From: Ahaetulla prasina
Taxonomy: Eukaryota; Chordata; Lepidosauria; Squamata; Colubridae
Direction of reading: 5' to 3'
DNA: 64,000 bases
Assembly (NCBI RefSeq): GCF_028640845.1
Contig: NC_080546.1
Span: 31,827,020 to 31,891,019, forward strand
Each line of letters begins with the position of its first letter. Within the stretch, counting starts at the first letter, position 1. Shown here in pieces: positions 49,301 to 53,033 of the stretch. The notes under the pieces are model-generated. The model worked only from the letters and a program-made list of their open reading frames with translations. It did not search any database and was not told the origin of the DNA. The translations under genes and the position numbers were made by a program.

Positions 49301-51165
49301 GGCCAAAAATGCCCATTGGGCAAGCTGGATTCGCTTAATGACTGTGTGACTCACTTAACAGCCATGGTGATTCACTCGACAATCATGGTAAAAGGTGTTG
49401 TAAAACTGGCTCTGACTTGATTTACAACTTCAACAACTTATGATGGAAATTCTGGTCTGTCATAAACTGAGGATTACCTGTAATGAAATACTGCAGACCT
49501 TAAAAAGGTGAAACAGAAGGAAGGGGTCTTTGAAGGAATCAAAGAAAATAACTTTTCATATATTCAGATTTCCTGCACCCCAAAGAAAGTCAAAACTACA
49601 GAGGTCAATACAGGCACTTACTATATAGCATCCTAAAAATATATCAACCCTGTTAAATTTCAGATATCTTGCAATATACAAGAACTCATATTAAAATTTT
49701 ATGATATTCTGGTGATTTTGTGTGATAAATATTTTTTTTTAATTTGCATTTATATCCCGCCCTTCTCCGAAGACTCAGGGCAACTTACACTATGTTAGCA
49801 ATAGTCTTCATCCTGTTTGTATATTTATATACAAAGTCAACTTATTGCCCCCAACAATCTGGGTCCTCATTTTACCTACCTTATAAAGGATGGAAGGCTG
49901 AGTCAACCTTGGGCCTGGTGGGACTAGAACCTGCAGTAATTGCAAGCAGCTGTGTTAATAACAGACTGTCTTAGCAGTCTGAGCCACAGAGGCCCCTTAA
50001 ATATTTGCTAATAACCATACCCACACATGCATAATGTTTAAAAGATGAACATACTCCTTACTCCAAAGTGCCTTTGAGATGTCTCCTAGCTTCCAGTCAG
50101 CATGCCTATCACCTGCATAGCATTAGATTGAAAGAAGCTTCCTTAGAGCCTAAAGCACATTCACCTTTTTACATTGCTTCCTAGTCTACAATGGGTCACA
50201 AAGAGGCTTAAATCCTCTCCCCACAGGTAAAAAAATCAGCCCAGGTACAGTTTTCAGCTAAAGGTAAAGCTAAACTAAATCTGTCTATAATAGCCAAAGA
50301 CATACAGCTAAAGCTGAACAGATTTCATATCATACAACACAAACTGAAGAGACAATTCTAAATATTACAGGAAGAAAAATTATGTTATGGATATATGATA
50401 TGTATTCATTGTTTAAAAACTGCAAATGCAATAAAACCTTGTATATGATGAAACACATAAAGATTAGGACATATTAGTTCTAATTTCAGATAGAATTAGA
50501 ATATACCTACAATATGCTCAGTATGATATGATTTAGATGTAGTTTTTATTTGTATGGAAATTAATGCAAGAAAATCACCATTCATTTCCATGTAATATAG
50601 AAACAACAGTAGTACTGCCAGGGACAGAAAGCAATCCTGACAATAAACTAAGTTTTAAATGCAGAACAGTTGCCAAGCCTTCATTTCTAAGTATATGAAA
50701 CAAACTTTACTATCAATGCAACTGACTTCCAAGATAGAATAGTCATTTTCTACTGTCTCATTTAGCTAATTATGGTTTATTTCATGTCTAGGAACTGATT
50801 ATGGTCATGGGATAAATGACATCATGAAAATGCAACAAAAAACTTAAAAAGAGCCAAGGAGCATTTATTCTTTTATTTATTATTATTTTTTGTAATTTTA
50901 GGAAAACCTTTCTACCGCACTAACAATTATTACTGTATTTAAGGTAAGCCTAAATCCCTGGGAAGTCATTGACATGACAATCCAGGCAGATTCAATGGGT
51001 GGATTGACTTAGACTCTAAAAAAATACTTACCTCTCACAAAAAGTATGCAGGCATGGGAGCACTTTGGGATTCTTGTAACGGTCCAAACATATGCTGCAG
51101 ATCAGAAACTGTTTGTCAATCTGACGCACGACAGGGCTTGGGATATTGGAGCCTTCACTGGCCAT
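9991..51165 (-). CDS. TRIM2: TRIM2, tripartite motif protein 2 (RING E3 ubiquitin ligase, NHL family), 11 coding exons
   Basis: The CDS joins 51165-51032, 48848-48611, 39972-39821, 36758-36578, 35295-34572, 31489-31386, 22208-22041, 19605-19437, 18175-18105, 10852-10712 and 10143-9991. The total is 2235 nt, giving 744 residues and a TAA stop. All phases join and all introns are GT-AG. Domains in order are RING (about 23-63), B-box zinc finger (about 115-155), coiled coil (about 160-315), filamin-type Ig domain (about 320-420) and six NHL repeats (about 475-744). From family knowledge, TRIM2 is a cytoplasmic E3 ligase of neurons that ubiquitinates neurofilament light chain and binds myosin V through its NHL domain. 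Loss causes axonal neuropathy in mammals. The NHL exon sequences match TRIM2 better than its paralogue TRIM3, judged from memory. No in-frame stop or frameshift is seen, so the gene looks functional. Confidence 0.96.
10504..10550. repeat. (CA)n and (GA)n simple repeat
   Basis: A short CA-rich run is followed by GAGAGA repeats inside the last TRIM2 intron (10144-10711). The rest of that intron shows no other feature. Confidence 0.8.
10712..10852 (-). CDS. TRIM2: TRIM2 coding exon 10 (fifth NHL repeat)
   Basis: It encodes residues 648-694, read as [20 protein letters not shown], then [20 protein letters not shown] and GNSRIQ. The acceptor is TGCAG and the donor is GTAAAT. It is in phase 0 on both sides. 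Confidence 0.95.
10853..12521. other. TRIM2 intron 9, part without clear repeats
   Basis: AT-rich noncoding sequence between coding exon 10 and the first of two tandem LINE copies. No gene or recognisable repeat was found. Short ORFs here lack family features. Confidence 0.5.
12483..14777 (+). pseudogene. LINE ORF2 fragment: end of endonuclease and reverse transcriptase, copy A
   Basis: The frame is open for 764 codons. It opens just upstream of the LINE homology. The SDH motif of the APE-type endonuclease is at residues 63-65. RT motifs follow: YRPVSNL near 353, [13 protein letters not shown] near 423, [13 protein letters not shown] near 481 and the catalytic YADD near 514. The L2-type C-terminal segment with [14 protein letters not shown] comes last. 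A one-base loss in a G run near 14755 shifts the frame, so the usual end (FRAGLA) is lost. The endonuclease N-terminal half is missing, so it cannot move by itself. The long open frame suggests a fairly young insertion. Confidence 0.85.
12522..15125 (+). mobile_element. L2-like (CR1/L2 group) LINE copy A, 5'-truncated, (ATT)n tail
   Basis: Homology with the longest copy at 44.35 kb starts near 12522, inside the endonuclease domain. The copy runs through reverse transcriptase, a C-terminal region and a 3' UTR ending in the hairpin CCGCCCTGAGTCCTTCGGGA, then (ATT)n at about 15040-15120. It lies antisense in a TRIM2 intron. Flanking target duplications could not be fixed because of the tail. Confidence 0.9.
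15040..15120. repeat. (ATT)n microsatellite at LINE copy A tail
   Basis: About 27 ATT units directly follow the LINE 3' hairpin and the short ACAAATTAA connector. A similar tract ends LINE copy C at 21.3 kb. Confidence 0.95.
15307..17620 (+). mobile_element. L2-like LINE copy B, 5'-truncated, (AAAT)n tail
   Basis: It begins at CCTGATGGACCC, which matches position 12759 of copy A and 45456 of the longest copy. It ends with the hairpin at 17561-17589 and an AATAAATAAATAAA tail. It lies only about 180 bp beyond copy A and in the same direction. Confidence 0.9.
15311..17398 (+). pseudogene. LINE reverse transcriptase, copy B, frameshifted
   Basis: Three overlapping frames (15311-15547, 15528-16733, 16619-17398) together cover the RT. 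A deletion of about 10 nt near 15545 and an indel near 16655 break it. YADD is present ([12 protein letters not shown]), as are [13 protein letters not shown] and [13 protein letters not shown]. The C-terminus FIQAGLA is intact at 17378-17398. Confidence 0.85.
17621..18104. other. TRIM2 intron 9 near exon 9, no feature
   Basis: AT-rich sequence between the tail of LINE copy B and exon 9. Nothing recognisable was seen. Confidence 0.4.
18105..18175 (-). CDS. TRIM2: TRIM2 coding exon 9 (fourth NHL repeat)
   Basis: This 71-nt exon completes G624 and encodes [17 protein letters not shown] then HNHSVK. It lies between a TTACAG acceptor and a GTATGA donor. The next intron, 7.3 kb, holds two L2-like LINEs in tandem. 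Confidence 0.94.
18390..18710 (+). mobile_element. hAT-like element, CAGGGGTGTCAAAC family, copy with missing right end
   Basis: The left end CAGGGGTGTCAAACCCAATT and the internal segments (CACTGTTTCCAGGG, GGGCCAGATCTAAGC) match the complete copy at 31930-32312. The right inverted end is absent. It sits in intron 8 of TRIM2. Confidence 0.6.
19437..19605 (-). CDS. TRIM2: TRIM2 coding exon 8 (third NHL repeat)
   Basis: It encodes residues 568-623 plus one base, read as [39 protein letters not shown] and a segment ending GDKQFAG. The acceptor is CTTAG. The donor GTAGCA is the weakest of the gene. Confidence 0.93.
20130..20325 (-). mobile_element. CR1-type LINE (snake CR1/L3 kind), 3' fragment 1
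   Basis: The reverse complement matches the 3' part of the copy at 62258-62755, including CATATGCACCGAGACAAATT and CCAATCACACTTGGCCAATA. A short AATAG run is at its 3' end. A 30-bp segment containing CACTTAATGATAGTCATAGG is duplicated in tandem near 20243-20305. Confidence 0.75.
20326..21045. other. TRIM2 intron 7, no clear feature
   Basis: Noncoding sequence between two LINE fragments. No gene, and no repeat that can be named with confidence. Confidence 0.4.
21046..21312 (+). mobile_element. L2-like LINE copy C, 3' UTR only, (ATT)n tail
   Basis: It contains only the 3' UTR of the family and the full hairpin at 21187-21216, followed by (ATT)n at 21228-21312. Such strong 5' truncation is typical of target-primed reverse transcription. 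Confidence 0.85.
21697..21990 (-). mobile_element. CR1-type LINE 3' fragment 2 with (AATAG)n array
   Basis: A run of about 15 AGAAT units (21697-21770) directly abuts the CR1 3' end TTTTATTGGCCAAGTGTGAT on the plus strand. The fragment continues to about 21990 with an AT-rich partial tandem of ATAAATCAT. Confidence 0.8.
22041..22208 (-). CDS. TRIM2: TRIM2 coding exon 7 (second NHL repeat)
   Basis: It encodes residues 512-567, read as [20 protein letters not shown], then [20 protein letters not shown] and a segment ending DGKFK. It was found by translating the minus strand between a CATAG acceptor and a GTAGGT donor. It joins in phase 0 on both sides. Confidence 0.94.
22520..22620. repeat. 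(TG)n then (GA)n compound microsatellite
   Basis: About 15 TG units run directly into GAGAGA and GGGA repeats. It sits about 310 bp upstream, in transcript sense, of exon 7. Confidence 0.9.
22813..23273. mobile_element. hAT-like element with perfect 8-bp target duplication
   Basis: The ends CAGGGTAGTCAACC and (reverse complement of the right end) CAGTGGTAGTCAACC are inverted repeats. TCCTAGAC flanks both sides (22805-22812 and 23274-23281). It is 461 bp long with no ORF, so it is nonautonomous. Confidence 0.85.
23296..24041 (-). mobile_element. L2-like LINE copy D, 3' part
   Basis: In the LINE sense it covers the C-terminal ORF2 region (from [17 protein letters not shown] residues to FNRAGLA), the 3' UTR, the hairpin near 23338-23366 and a TAAATA tail. 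The same insertion continues upstream at 26532 after an interruption. Small deletions break the frame. Confidence 0.85.
25315..25348. repeat. (AT)n microsatellite
   Basis: About 16 AT units inside the L1-tailed element. Confidence 0.95.
25932..26200 (-). mobile_element. tRNA-derived SINE with LINE-like 3' hairpin, copy 2
   Basis: Same structure and direction as the copy at 3249-3511. The tRNA-like head is at the high-coordinate end (CAGAGGCCC region) and the hairpin is near 25960-25990. It is nested in the L1-tailed element, which is nested in LINE copy D. Confidence 0.85.
26532..28292 (-). mobile_element. L2-like LINE copy D, 5' part
   Basis: It continues copy D upstream of the interruption. 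It covers RT (27883-26750 with one frame break near 27027; the YADD box is altered to YTDD near 26820) and reaches into the endonuclease C-terminal part. The 5' end is truncated near 28292 at the segment homologous to the GACCTGACTCAAG of the longest copy. Confidence 0.88.
27029..27883 (-). pseudogene. LINE reverse transcriptase N-terminal part, copy D
   Basis: 284 open codons cover the region before and into RT, with [18 protein letters not shown] and [17 protein letters not shown] at the end. The remaining RT motifs ([21 protein letters not shown]) follow in another frame at 27025-26747. The catalytic alanine is changed to threonine, so it is inactive. Confidence 0.85.
28293..28768. other. 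TRIM2 intron 6, no clear feature
   Basis: AT-rich noncoding sequence with a short TAGATATATTA repeat near 28330-28375. No gene seen. Confidence 0.4.
28785..30595 (-). mobile_element. L1-type element with ORF1 only (half-L1-like), full length with 16-bp TSD
   Basis: The sequence CTTATATTCTTTTGTT flanks it perfectly on both sides (28769-28784 and 30596-30611). On the minus strand it has a CpG-rich 5' UTR of about 700 bp, an ORF1, a short 3' UTR of about 240 bp ending ACCAATAAAAACTTTTTACA, and poly(A). There is no trace of the L1 endonuclease or RT. The layout matches half-L1 elements of mammals. An internal deletion of ORF2 before or after insertion is the alternative. Confidence 0.8.
29051..29888 (-). 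pseudogene. L1 ORF1 protein (nucleic-acid chaperone), one frame break
   Basis: The frame opens [20 protein letters not shown] and runs to 29397. It has an N-terminal coiled coil (residues about 10-60) and the RRM-like core ([30 protein letters not shown]). After a break near 29395 the C-terminal domain continues ([16 protein letters not shown], then [10 protein letters not shown]) to a stop at 29051. From family knowledge, ORF1p forms trimers that bind L1 RNA. One frameshift is the only clear damage. Confidence 0.75.
30612..31385. other. TRIM2 intron 6 near exon 6
   Basis: Noncoding. A fragment near 30950-31135 contains ATTGCTAAGTGACC and AGTTGAGGGCTATCTGTAT, matching the ends of the CAGGTAGTCCTC family. 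Otherwise nothing is seen. Confidence 0.45.
31386..31489 (-). CDS. TRIM2: TRIM2 coding exon 6 (first NHL repeat)
   Basis: It encodes residues 477-511, read as [19 protein letters not shown] then [15 protein letters not shown], a canonical NHL blade. The acceptor is TTTAG and the donor is GTATGG. The following intron is 9.2 kb and contains the nested LINE region. Confidence 0.95.
31535..31916. mobile_element. CAGGTAGTCCTC-family element, copy 2
   Basis: It closely follows the copy at 1975-2361: TTGTTAAGTGAATC, TTTTGATCACATAATT and the right end GTAAGTTGAAGACTACCTGT. It starts about 50 bp upstream of exon 6 in transcript sense. Confidence 0.65.
31930..32312. mobile_element. hAT-like element, CAGGGGTGTCAAAC family, complete copy
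   Basis: Left end CAGGATGTCAAACTCGATTT and right end (reverse complement TAGGGGTGTCAAACTCAAGG) are inverted. Target copies TTCTAATG and TCCTAATC agree at 6 of 8 bases. No ORF. Confidence 0.7.
32428..33463 (+). mobile_element. L2-like LINE copy E, 3' third
   Basis: It begins at the YADD region (TACCAGCTGTACGCTGATGA) and includes the ORF2 C-terminus (32847-33287, ending FFRAGLA), the 3' UTR and the hairpin at 33421-33450. A stop replaces a glutamate codon near 32574, and a small deletion lies near 32796. Confidence 0.9.
33464..33501. repeat. (ATTCT)n microsatellite at LINE copy E tail
   Basis: Seven ATTCT units directly follow the L2-like 3' end. This is the same unit as the CR1 tail arrays at 21.7 and 62.7 kb. 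Confidence 0.95.
33556..33930. mobile_element. CAGGTAGTCCTC-family element, copy 3, with perfect 21-bp inverted repeat
   Basis: The left end is GCAGGTGGTCCTAACTCAAG. Near the right side, 33831-33851 and 33884-33904 are exact inverted copies of a 21-bp segment beginning CCAGAATTTCTG, with a 32-nt spacer. No ORF. Confidence 0.6.
33931..34571. other. TRIM2 intron 5 near exon 5, no feature
   Basis: Noncoding AT-rich sequence; nothing recognisable. Confidence 0.4.
34572..35295 (-). CDS. TRIM2: TRIM2 coding exon 5 (end of coiled coil and filamin Ig domain)
   Basis: This is the largest exon, 724 nt, residues 236-476 plus one base. It begins [18 protein letters not shown]. The filamin-type domain spans roughly residues 320-421, with motifs such as [29 protein letters not shown] and [11 protein letters not shown] basic linker follows ([20 protein letters not shown], then the serine and lysine-rich segment before IFRVG). 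The donor is GTAAGG. Confidence 0.96.
35296..36577. other. TRIM2 intron 4, no feature
   Basis: A 1.3-kb AT-rich intron with no recognisable repeat. Confidence 0.5.
36578..36758 (-). CDS. TRIM2: TRIM2 coding exon 4 (coiled coil)
   Basis: It encodes residues 175-235. The read-out [19 protein letters not shown] through [15 protein letters not shown] is a charged helical segment with a leucine heptad character, as in the TRIM coiled coil that drives dimerisation. The acceptor is AATAG and the donor is GTAAGA. It ends in phase 0. Confidence 0.94.
36759..38058. other. TRIM2 intron 3, first part
   Basis: Mostly unassigned noncoding sequence. A fragment near 36890-36972 resembles the CAGGTAGTCCTC family end (CTAAGTAGAGGACTACCTAT). 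No gene. Confidence 0.4.
38228..39251 (+). mobile_element. L2-like LINE copy F, 3' third, nested in a hAT-like element
   Basis: It begins in the segment after YADD (AACGAAGCCATCGAGGTGAT) and runs through the ORF2 C-terminus, 3' UTR, hairpin (39181-39210) and an AAATAAATAAAT tail. ATTTCCTCC and ATTTCTTCC flank it as a possible short target duplication. Confidence 0.88.
38257..39030 (+). pseudogene. LINE ORF2 C-terminal fragment, copy F
   Basis: 257 open codons. After an initial stretch in a shifted frame it reads [20 protein letters not shown], then [30 protein letters not shown] and ends FHRAGLA. It lacks all RT catalytic motifs. Confidence 0.8.
39406..39820. other. TRIM2 intron 3 near exon 3, no feature
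   Basis: Noncoding; nothing recognisable. Confidence 0.4.
39821..39972 (-). CDS. TRIM2: TRIM2 coding exon 3 (B-box and start of coiled coil)
   Basis: It encodes residues 125-174 plus two bases. The read-out [17 protein letters not shown] followed by [11 protein letters not shown] gives the B-box zinc ligands. [19 protein letters not shown] then begins the coiled coil. The acceptor is ATCAG and the donor is GTGAAA, a weaker match than in the neighbouring exons. The preceding intron is 8.6 kb and holds a near-full-length L2-like LINE. Confidence 0.94.
40396..40764. mobile_element. TA-flanked element with 25-bp inverted ends (mariner-like nonautonomous)
   Basis: The left end CCGTATATACTCGAATATAA and the right end (reverse complement CCGTATATACTCGAGTATAA) match at all but one base, and the similarity continues through GCCGA. 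TA dinucleotides flank both sides. A partial end (TATACTCGAGTATAAG) recurs internally near 40684. The centre (40500-40640) is GC-rich, unlike the surroundings. The TA flank suggests Tc1/mariner, but no transposase is present. Confidence 0.7.
40965..41140 (-). mobile_element. MIR-like tRNA-derived SINE
   Basis: The minus strand has a tRNA-like head (ACCGTGGGTTTTAATCCTGA as the B-box area) followed by the core GGCAATGGCAAACCGCTTCT, a known core of an old amniote SINE. A further fragment of this kind may be at 55680-55850. Confidence 0.5.
41409..41800 (+). mobile_element. solo-LTR-like sequence
   Basis: It begins TGTCA and ends TGACA, as LTRs do. It has an AATAAA at 41733-41738 about 60 bp before the end, followed by a U5-like segment. 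No adjacent primer-binding site or coding region was seen and no clean target duplication was found, so it is noncoding and old. Confidence 0.5.
41801..43333. mobile_element. TRIM2 intron 2 sequence with weak LINE remnants
   Basis: The segment 42092-42185 resembles the CR1 3' end in reverse (TTTATTTGGCCAAGTATGAT). The segment 42495-42600 (CATGTCCAACTTTTGGAGAC) resembles the Bov-B 3' region. The rest is unassigned AT-rich sequence. Confidence 0.4.
43334..43570. mobile_element. hAT-like fragment, CAGGGGTGTCAAAC family
   Basis: The left end CAGGGGTGTCAAACACAAGG is clear. Inside, two similar segments (GAAGAGGAAACATTGGGCC and GAAGAGGAAACATGCCAGC) form an imperfect 50-bp tandem. No right end was identified. 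Confidence 0.5.
43807..43938. mobile_element. foldback (palindromic) short element
   Basis: The two halves (CAGCCTTGGCAACTTTAAGA and, reversed, CAGCCTTGGCAATGTCAAGA) are inverted copies over about 60 bp, meeting near the GCCAGCCAGTGGC centre. This is the structure of a foldback transposon relic; the superfamily is uncertain. Confidence 0.6.
43951..44214. repeat. tandem duplication of a 132-bp unit
   Basis: Two copies (43951-44082 and 44083-44214) begin CAAGGATTTCCAAGATTTCA and differ at only a few positions. The unit is unlike the other repeats in the window. Confidence 0.9.
44350..47729 (+). mobile_element. L2-like LINE copy G, longest copy with G-rich 5' UTR
   Basis: It has a G-rich leader (44400-44640), endonuclease, RT, the C-terminal region, the 3' UTR with hairpin at 47665-47693 and an AAATAAATAAAT tail. 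At about 3.4 kb it is the most complete copy and serves as reference for the others. It sits antisense in TRIM2 intron 2. Confidence 0.9.
44660..47505 (+). pseudogene. LINE ORF2 (APE endonuclease and reverse transcriptase), copy G, many frame breaks
   Basis: The endonuclease shows [12 protein letters not shown] (near 44762), VTETWLG (near 44848) and GDFNLPSG (near 45168). After a frameshift near 45207 it continues with [13 protein letters not shown] (near 45357). RT motifs are spread over several frames, with [13 protein letters not shown] near 46437 and YADDTQLY near 46701. At least six small deletions and an in-frame stop near 45991 disable it. The ORF1 protein, if the family has one, was not recognised. 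Confidence 0.85.
47730..48160. other. TRIM2 intron 2 near exon 2, no feature
   Basis: AT-rich noncoding sequence; nothing recognisable. Confidence 0.4.
48161..48386. mobile_element. CAGGTAGTCCTC-family element, copy 4, internally shortened
   Basis: Left end CAGGTAGTTCTTGTTTAGCA and right end (reverse complement CAGATAGTCCTCATTTAGC) are inverted. It is 226 bp long. Confidence 0.6.
48611..48848 (-). CDS. TRIM2: TRIM2 coding exon 2 (second half of RING and linker)
   Basis: It encodes residues 45-124. The read-out includes [10 protein letters not shown] and the CPVC pair that closes the RING, followed by the [16 protein letters not shown] linker helix. It ends PNHEGN at the first B-box cysteine. 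The acceptor ends TTAG, the donor is GTAAGT, and the exon ends in phase 0. Confidence 0.95.
48914..49038. mobile_element. hAT-like short element, CAGGGGTGTCAAAC family, 125 bp
   Basis: Ends CAGGGCTGTCAAACTCC and (reverse complement) CAGGGGTGTCAAAACCC are inverted. Flanks CTCTAATT and CTATTATT agree at 6 of 8. It shares GGCCACGCCCATGCCCGG with the copy at 58954. It lies 66 bp upstream, in transcript sense, of exon 2. Confidence 0.75.
49113..49483. mobile_element. CAGGTAGTCCTC-family element, copy 5
   Basis: Left end ACAGTCTTCAACTTACAACT and right end (reverse complement ACAGGTAATCCTCAGTTTAT) are inverted. No ORF. Confidence 0.6.
49732..49996 (-). mobile_element. tRNA-derived SINE with LINE-like 3' hairpin, copy 3
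   Basis: Same layout and direction as copies 1 and 2. The hairpin is near 49756-49784 with the same short stem form, though its base ends GGCAAC instead of GGCGGC. Confidence 0.8.
49997..51031. other. TRIM2 intron 1, no clear feature
   Basis: Noncoding sequence between the SINE and exon 1; no repeat recognised. Confidence 0.4.
51032..51165 (-). CDS. TRIM2: TRIM2 coding exon 1 (start codon, first half of RING)
   Basis: It encodes residues 1-44 plus two bases of codon 45. The start [18 protein letters not shown] is the usual TRIM2 N-terminus. RING zinc ligands C23, C26, C38, H40, C43 are visible, and C46 comes from the next exon. The donor is GTAAGT. The exon probably begins at 51213, or at 51210 because two CAG acceptors are in tandem. 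That leaves 45-48 nt of 5' UTR before the ATG, with an in-frame TGA at 51201-51199. Confidence 0.95.
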
Positions 51166-51198
51166 CCTAGACCACTGACATATGGATCTTGCTCTTTT

Positions 51199-51216
51199 TC
51201 ACCCTGCACACTGCTG
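51199..51216 (-). promoter_or_regulatory. TRIM2: tandem splice acceptor (NAGNAG) and upstream in-frame stop of TRIM2 exon 1
   Basis: The minus strand reads TTTCAGCAG at the intron-exon border, so the exon could start at 51213 or 51210. The TGA at 51201-51199 is in frame with the ATG at 51165. Isoforms spliced into this acceptor must therefore start at MASEG. The codons just before the ATG read CQWSR, which resembles the residues before MASEG in the long mammalian isoform. Confidence 0.5.
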
Positions 51217-52570
51217 AAATGTTTTTAAAAAATGACAAGGTTTTTAAAATTAAAGAAACATGTAATTCCTACTAACAATTACACACATTACACAATTACA
51301 CACTGCCTGACTCTGTGGTCTCTTCTCAAACTCCCAAAAGCTTTAACCAAGAACTGTCTACCATTGATCTCACCCCATTCCTAAGAAGACTGACTATAAG
51401 GGGTGTGCATAAGAGCACAAAAGTGCCTACCGTTCCTGTCCTAATGTTTCCTTTCATTATATCAAATTAATACAATAAACCTCTTTATCCTGACTGAATA
51501 TAATTATTTACTGCAACGTGGGGCACATTTGTCCTTTTTTGTCTTTAGAAATAAGGCAGCACACTAGTGTACTATTCTTTTATCAAAAATTTGGGCAGCA
51601 GCTAATAACTGCATTACATTAAAAGCAATCTTAGAGTAGTCTGCATAAGGAGAAGTAATAAAAATATATATACTTGTCCTAAGTTATTATGTTTAATGGA
51701 AGAGGAATTGTTAATATTCTAAATGTTTTTTTCATTTGGCATAACTTTTTAAAATTGGTTCTATTCCAGACTCTTCTAGTATAATACTCAAACAATATAC
51801 AATGTCCTATGTTATTTTAACTTAGCCACAATCAGCATTTTGGGAATGAATAGATCATTTCTCAATTTGTCAGCTTTGTTTTTAATTTGCTGCATATTTG
51901 CCATATATTCTTTGACTGAATTGTTCCATACCACTGCCAAGTACAATTTTAGTATCTGAACACAGTTGAAAAAGAACAGGTTGATAGAACAGGTTGTTTA
52001 GCATCTGGTAAATACACCTTTGTATTTTTTATCTTAGATAAATATATGAATCCAGCATCGCTCCAGTACTCAGTATCCATCAACAATGGCAATGGAACAT
52101 TGAGTGAAATTAGGAACAGATAACATAGAATATTCTAAAAGTAGGCCCCACATATGTTTTTCAATTATACTTGTTAGTTTTAAACAAAAGCCAACGTATT
52201 TGTCTAAGACAGAATTCAAACAGAGCAAATCCTAGCACAGAAATAATTACTGGTGGAAAACTTTGTACCAAAATCAAACAGCATTATAAATCCCTTTTTA
52301 ATATGAAAAAGACAGAAAAATGAAAGAATGATAGCAATTTTTGCTTTTGTAGTTTTTGTTTTAGGATTGCATGAAATTATTATGAAAAAACCTCCTTTGC
52401 GAAAAAATATCTTCGATACTCATTCCTTTAATGTTCACTGATACAGAATACAAATAAACCTCACTAAAATATAGCAGTGCTAGTTTTGACCGAATAATTC
52501 ATTTATGGGTTTATATAATCTTTTTTCCCTTCTGAATGAACTTTTATTAAGTATTATTCCAAATAGAAGA
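51217..52570. other. upstream intron or 5' region of TRIM2, no clear feature
   Basis: AT-rich, no recognised repeat or exon. Confidence 0.4.
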
Positions 52571-52572
52571 TG

Positions 52573-53033
52573 ACAGGTAGTCCTCACTTAATGGTAATTA
52601 GGGCTTCTGTCACTAAATGATGTGGCTGTAAAGTGCAATGCCATGTGACTGCATCACTTAGCAAAAAATAGTCCTGGCAGTCCCCAATGATAGCAAGGTT
52701 CACTGATCATTTAAGTGAGGACCCCTCACAATGTCTGGCTGGGTTCCAATAATCATATCATTGAGGAAGCCGCAGGAAGTTTAATCCCCAGATTGTTTAC
52801 GAGCAGGCTAGAAGGCAGATAAGTGAATGCTAGGTGAATGGCATGCACAATTTTGGGGCTGGGGATGGATGCTGCCAGATGGGTGGAGAGGCTTACTAGA
52901 GTGATTGTGATCATTTGGTCAGGGTGAAGTGATGGCTGAAACTTTGAGGAGTGGCCCAAAGTACACTCATTCAGTGATGTCACAACTTTGAATGGTCACT
53001 GAATGAGTAATCATTAAATGAGGAATACCTGCT
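52573..53033. mobile_element. CAGGTAGTCCTC-family element, copy 6
   Basis: Left end CAGGTAGTCCTCACTTAATG and right end (reverse complement CAGGTATTCCTCATTTAATG) form inverted ends of about 20 bp with two mismatches, the clearest pair of this family here. Confidence 0.7.
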
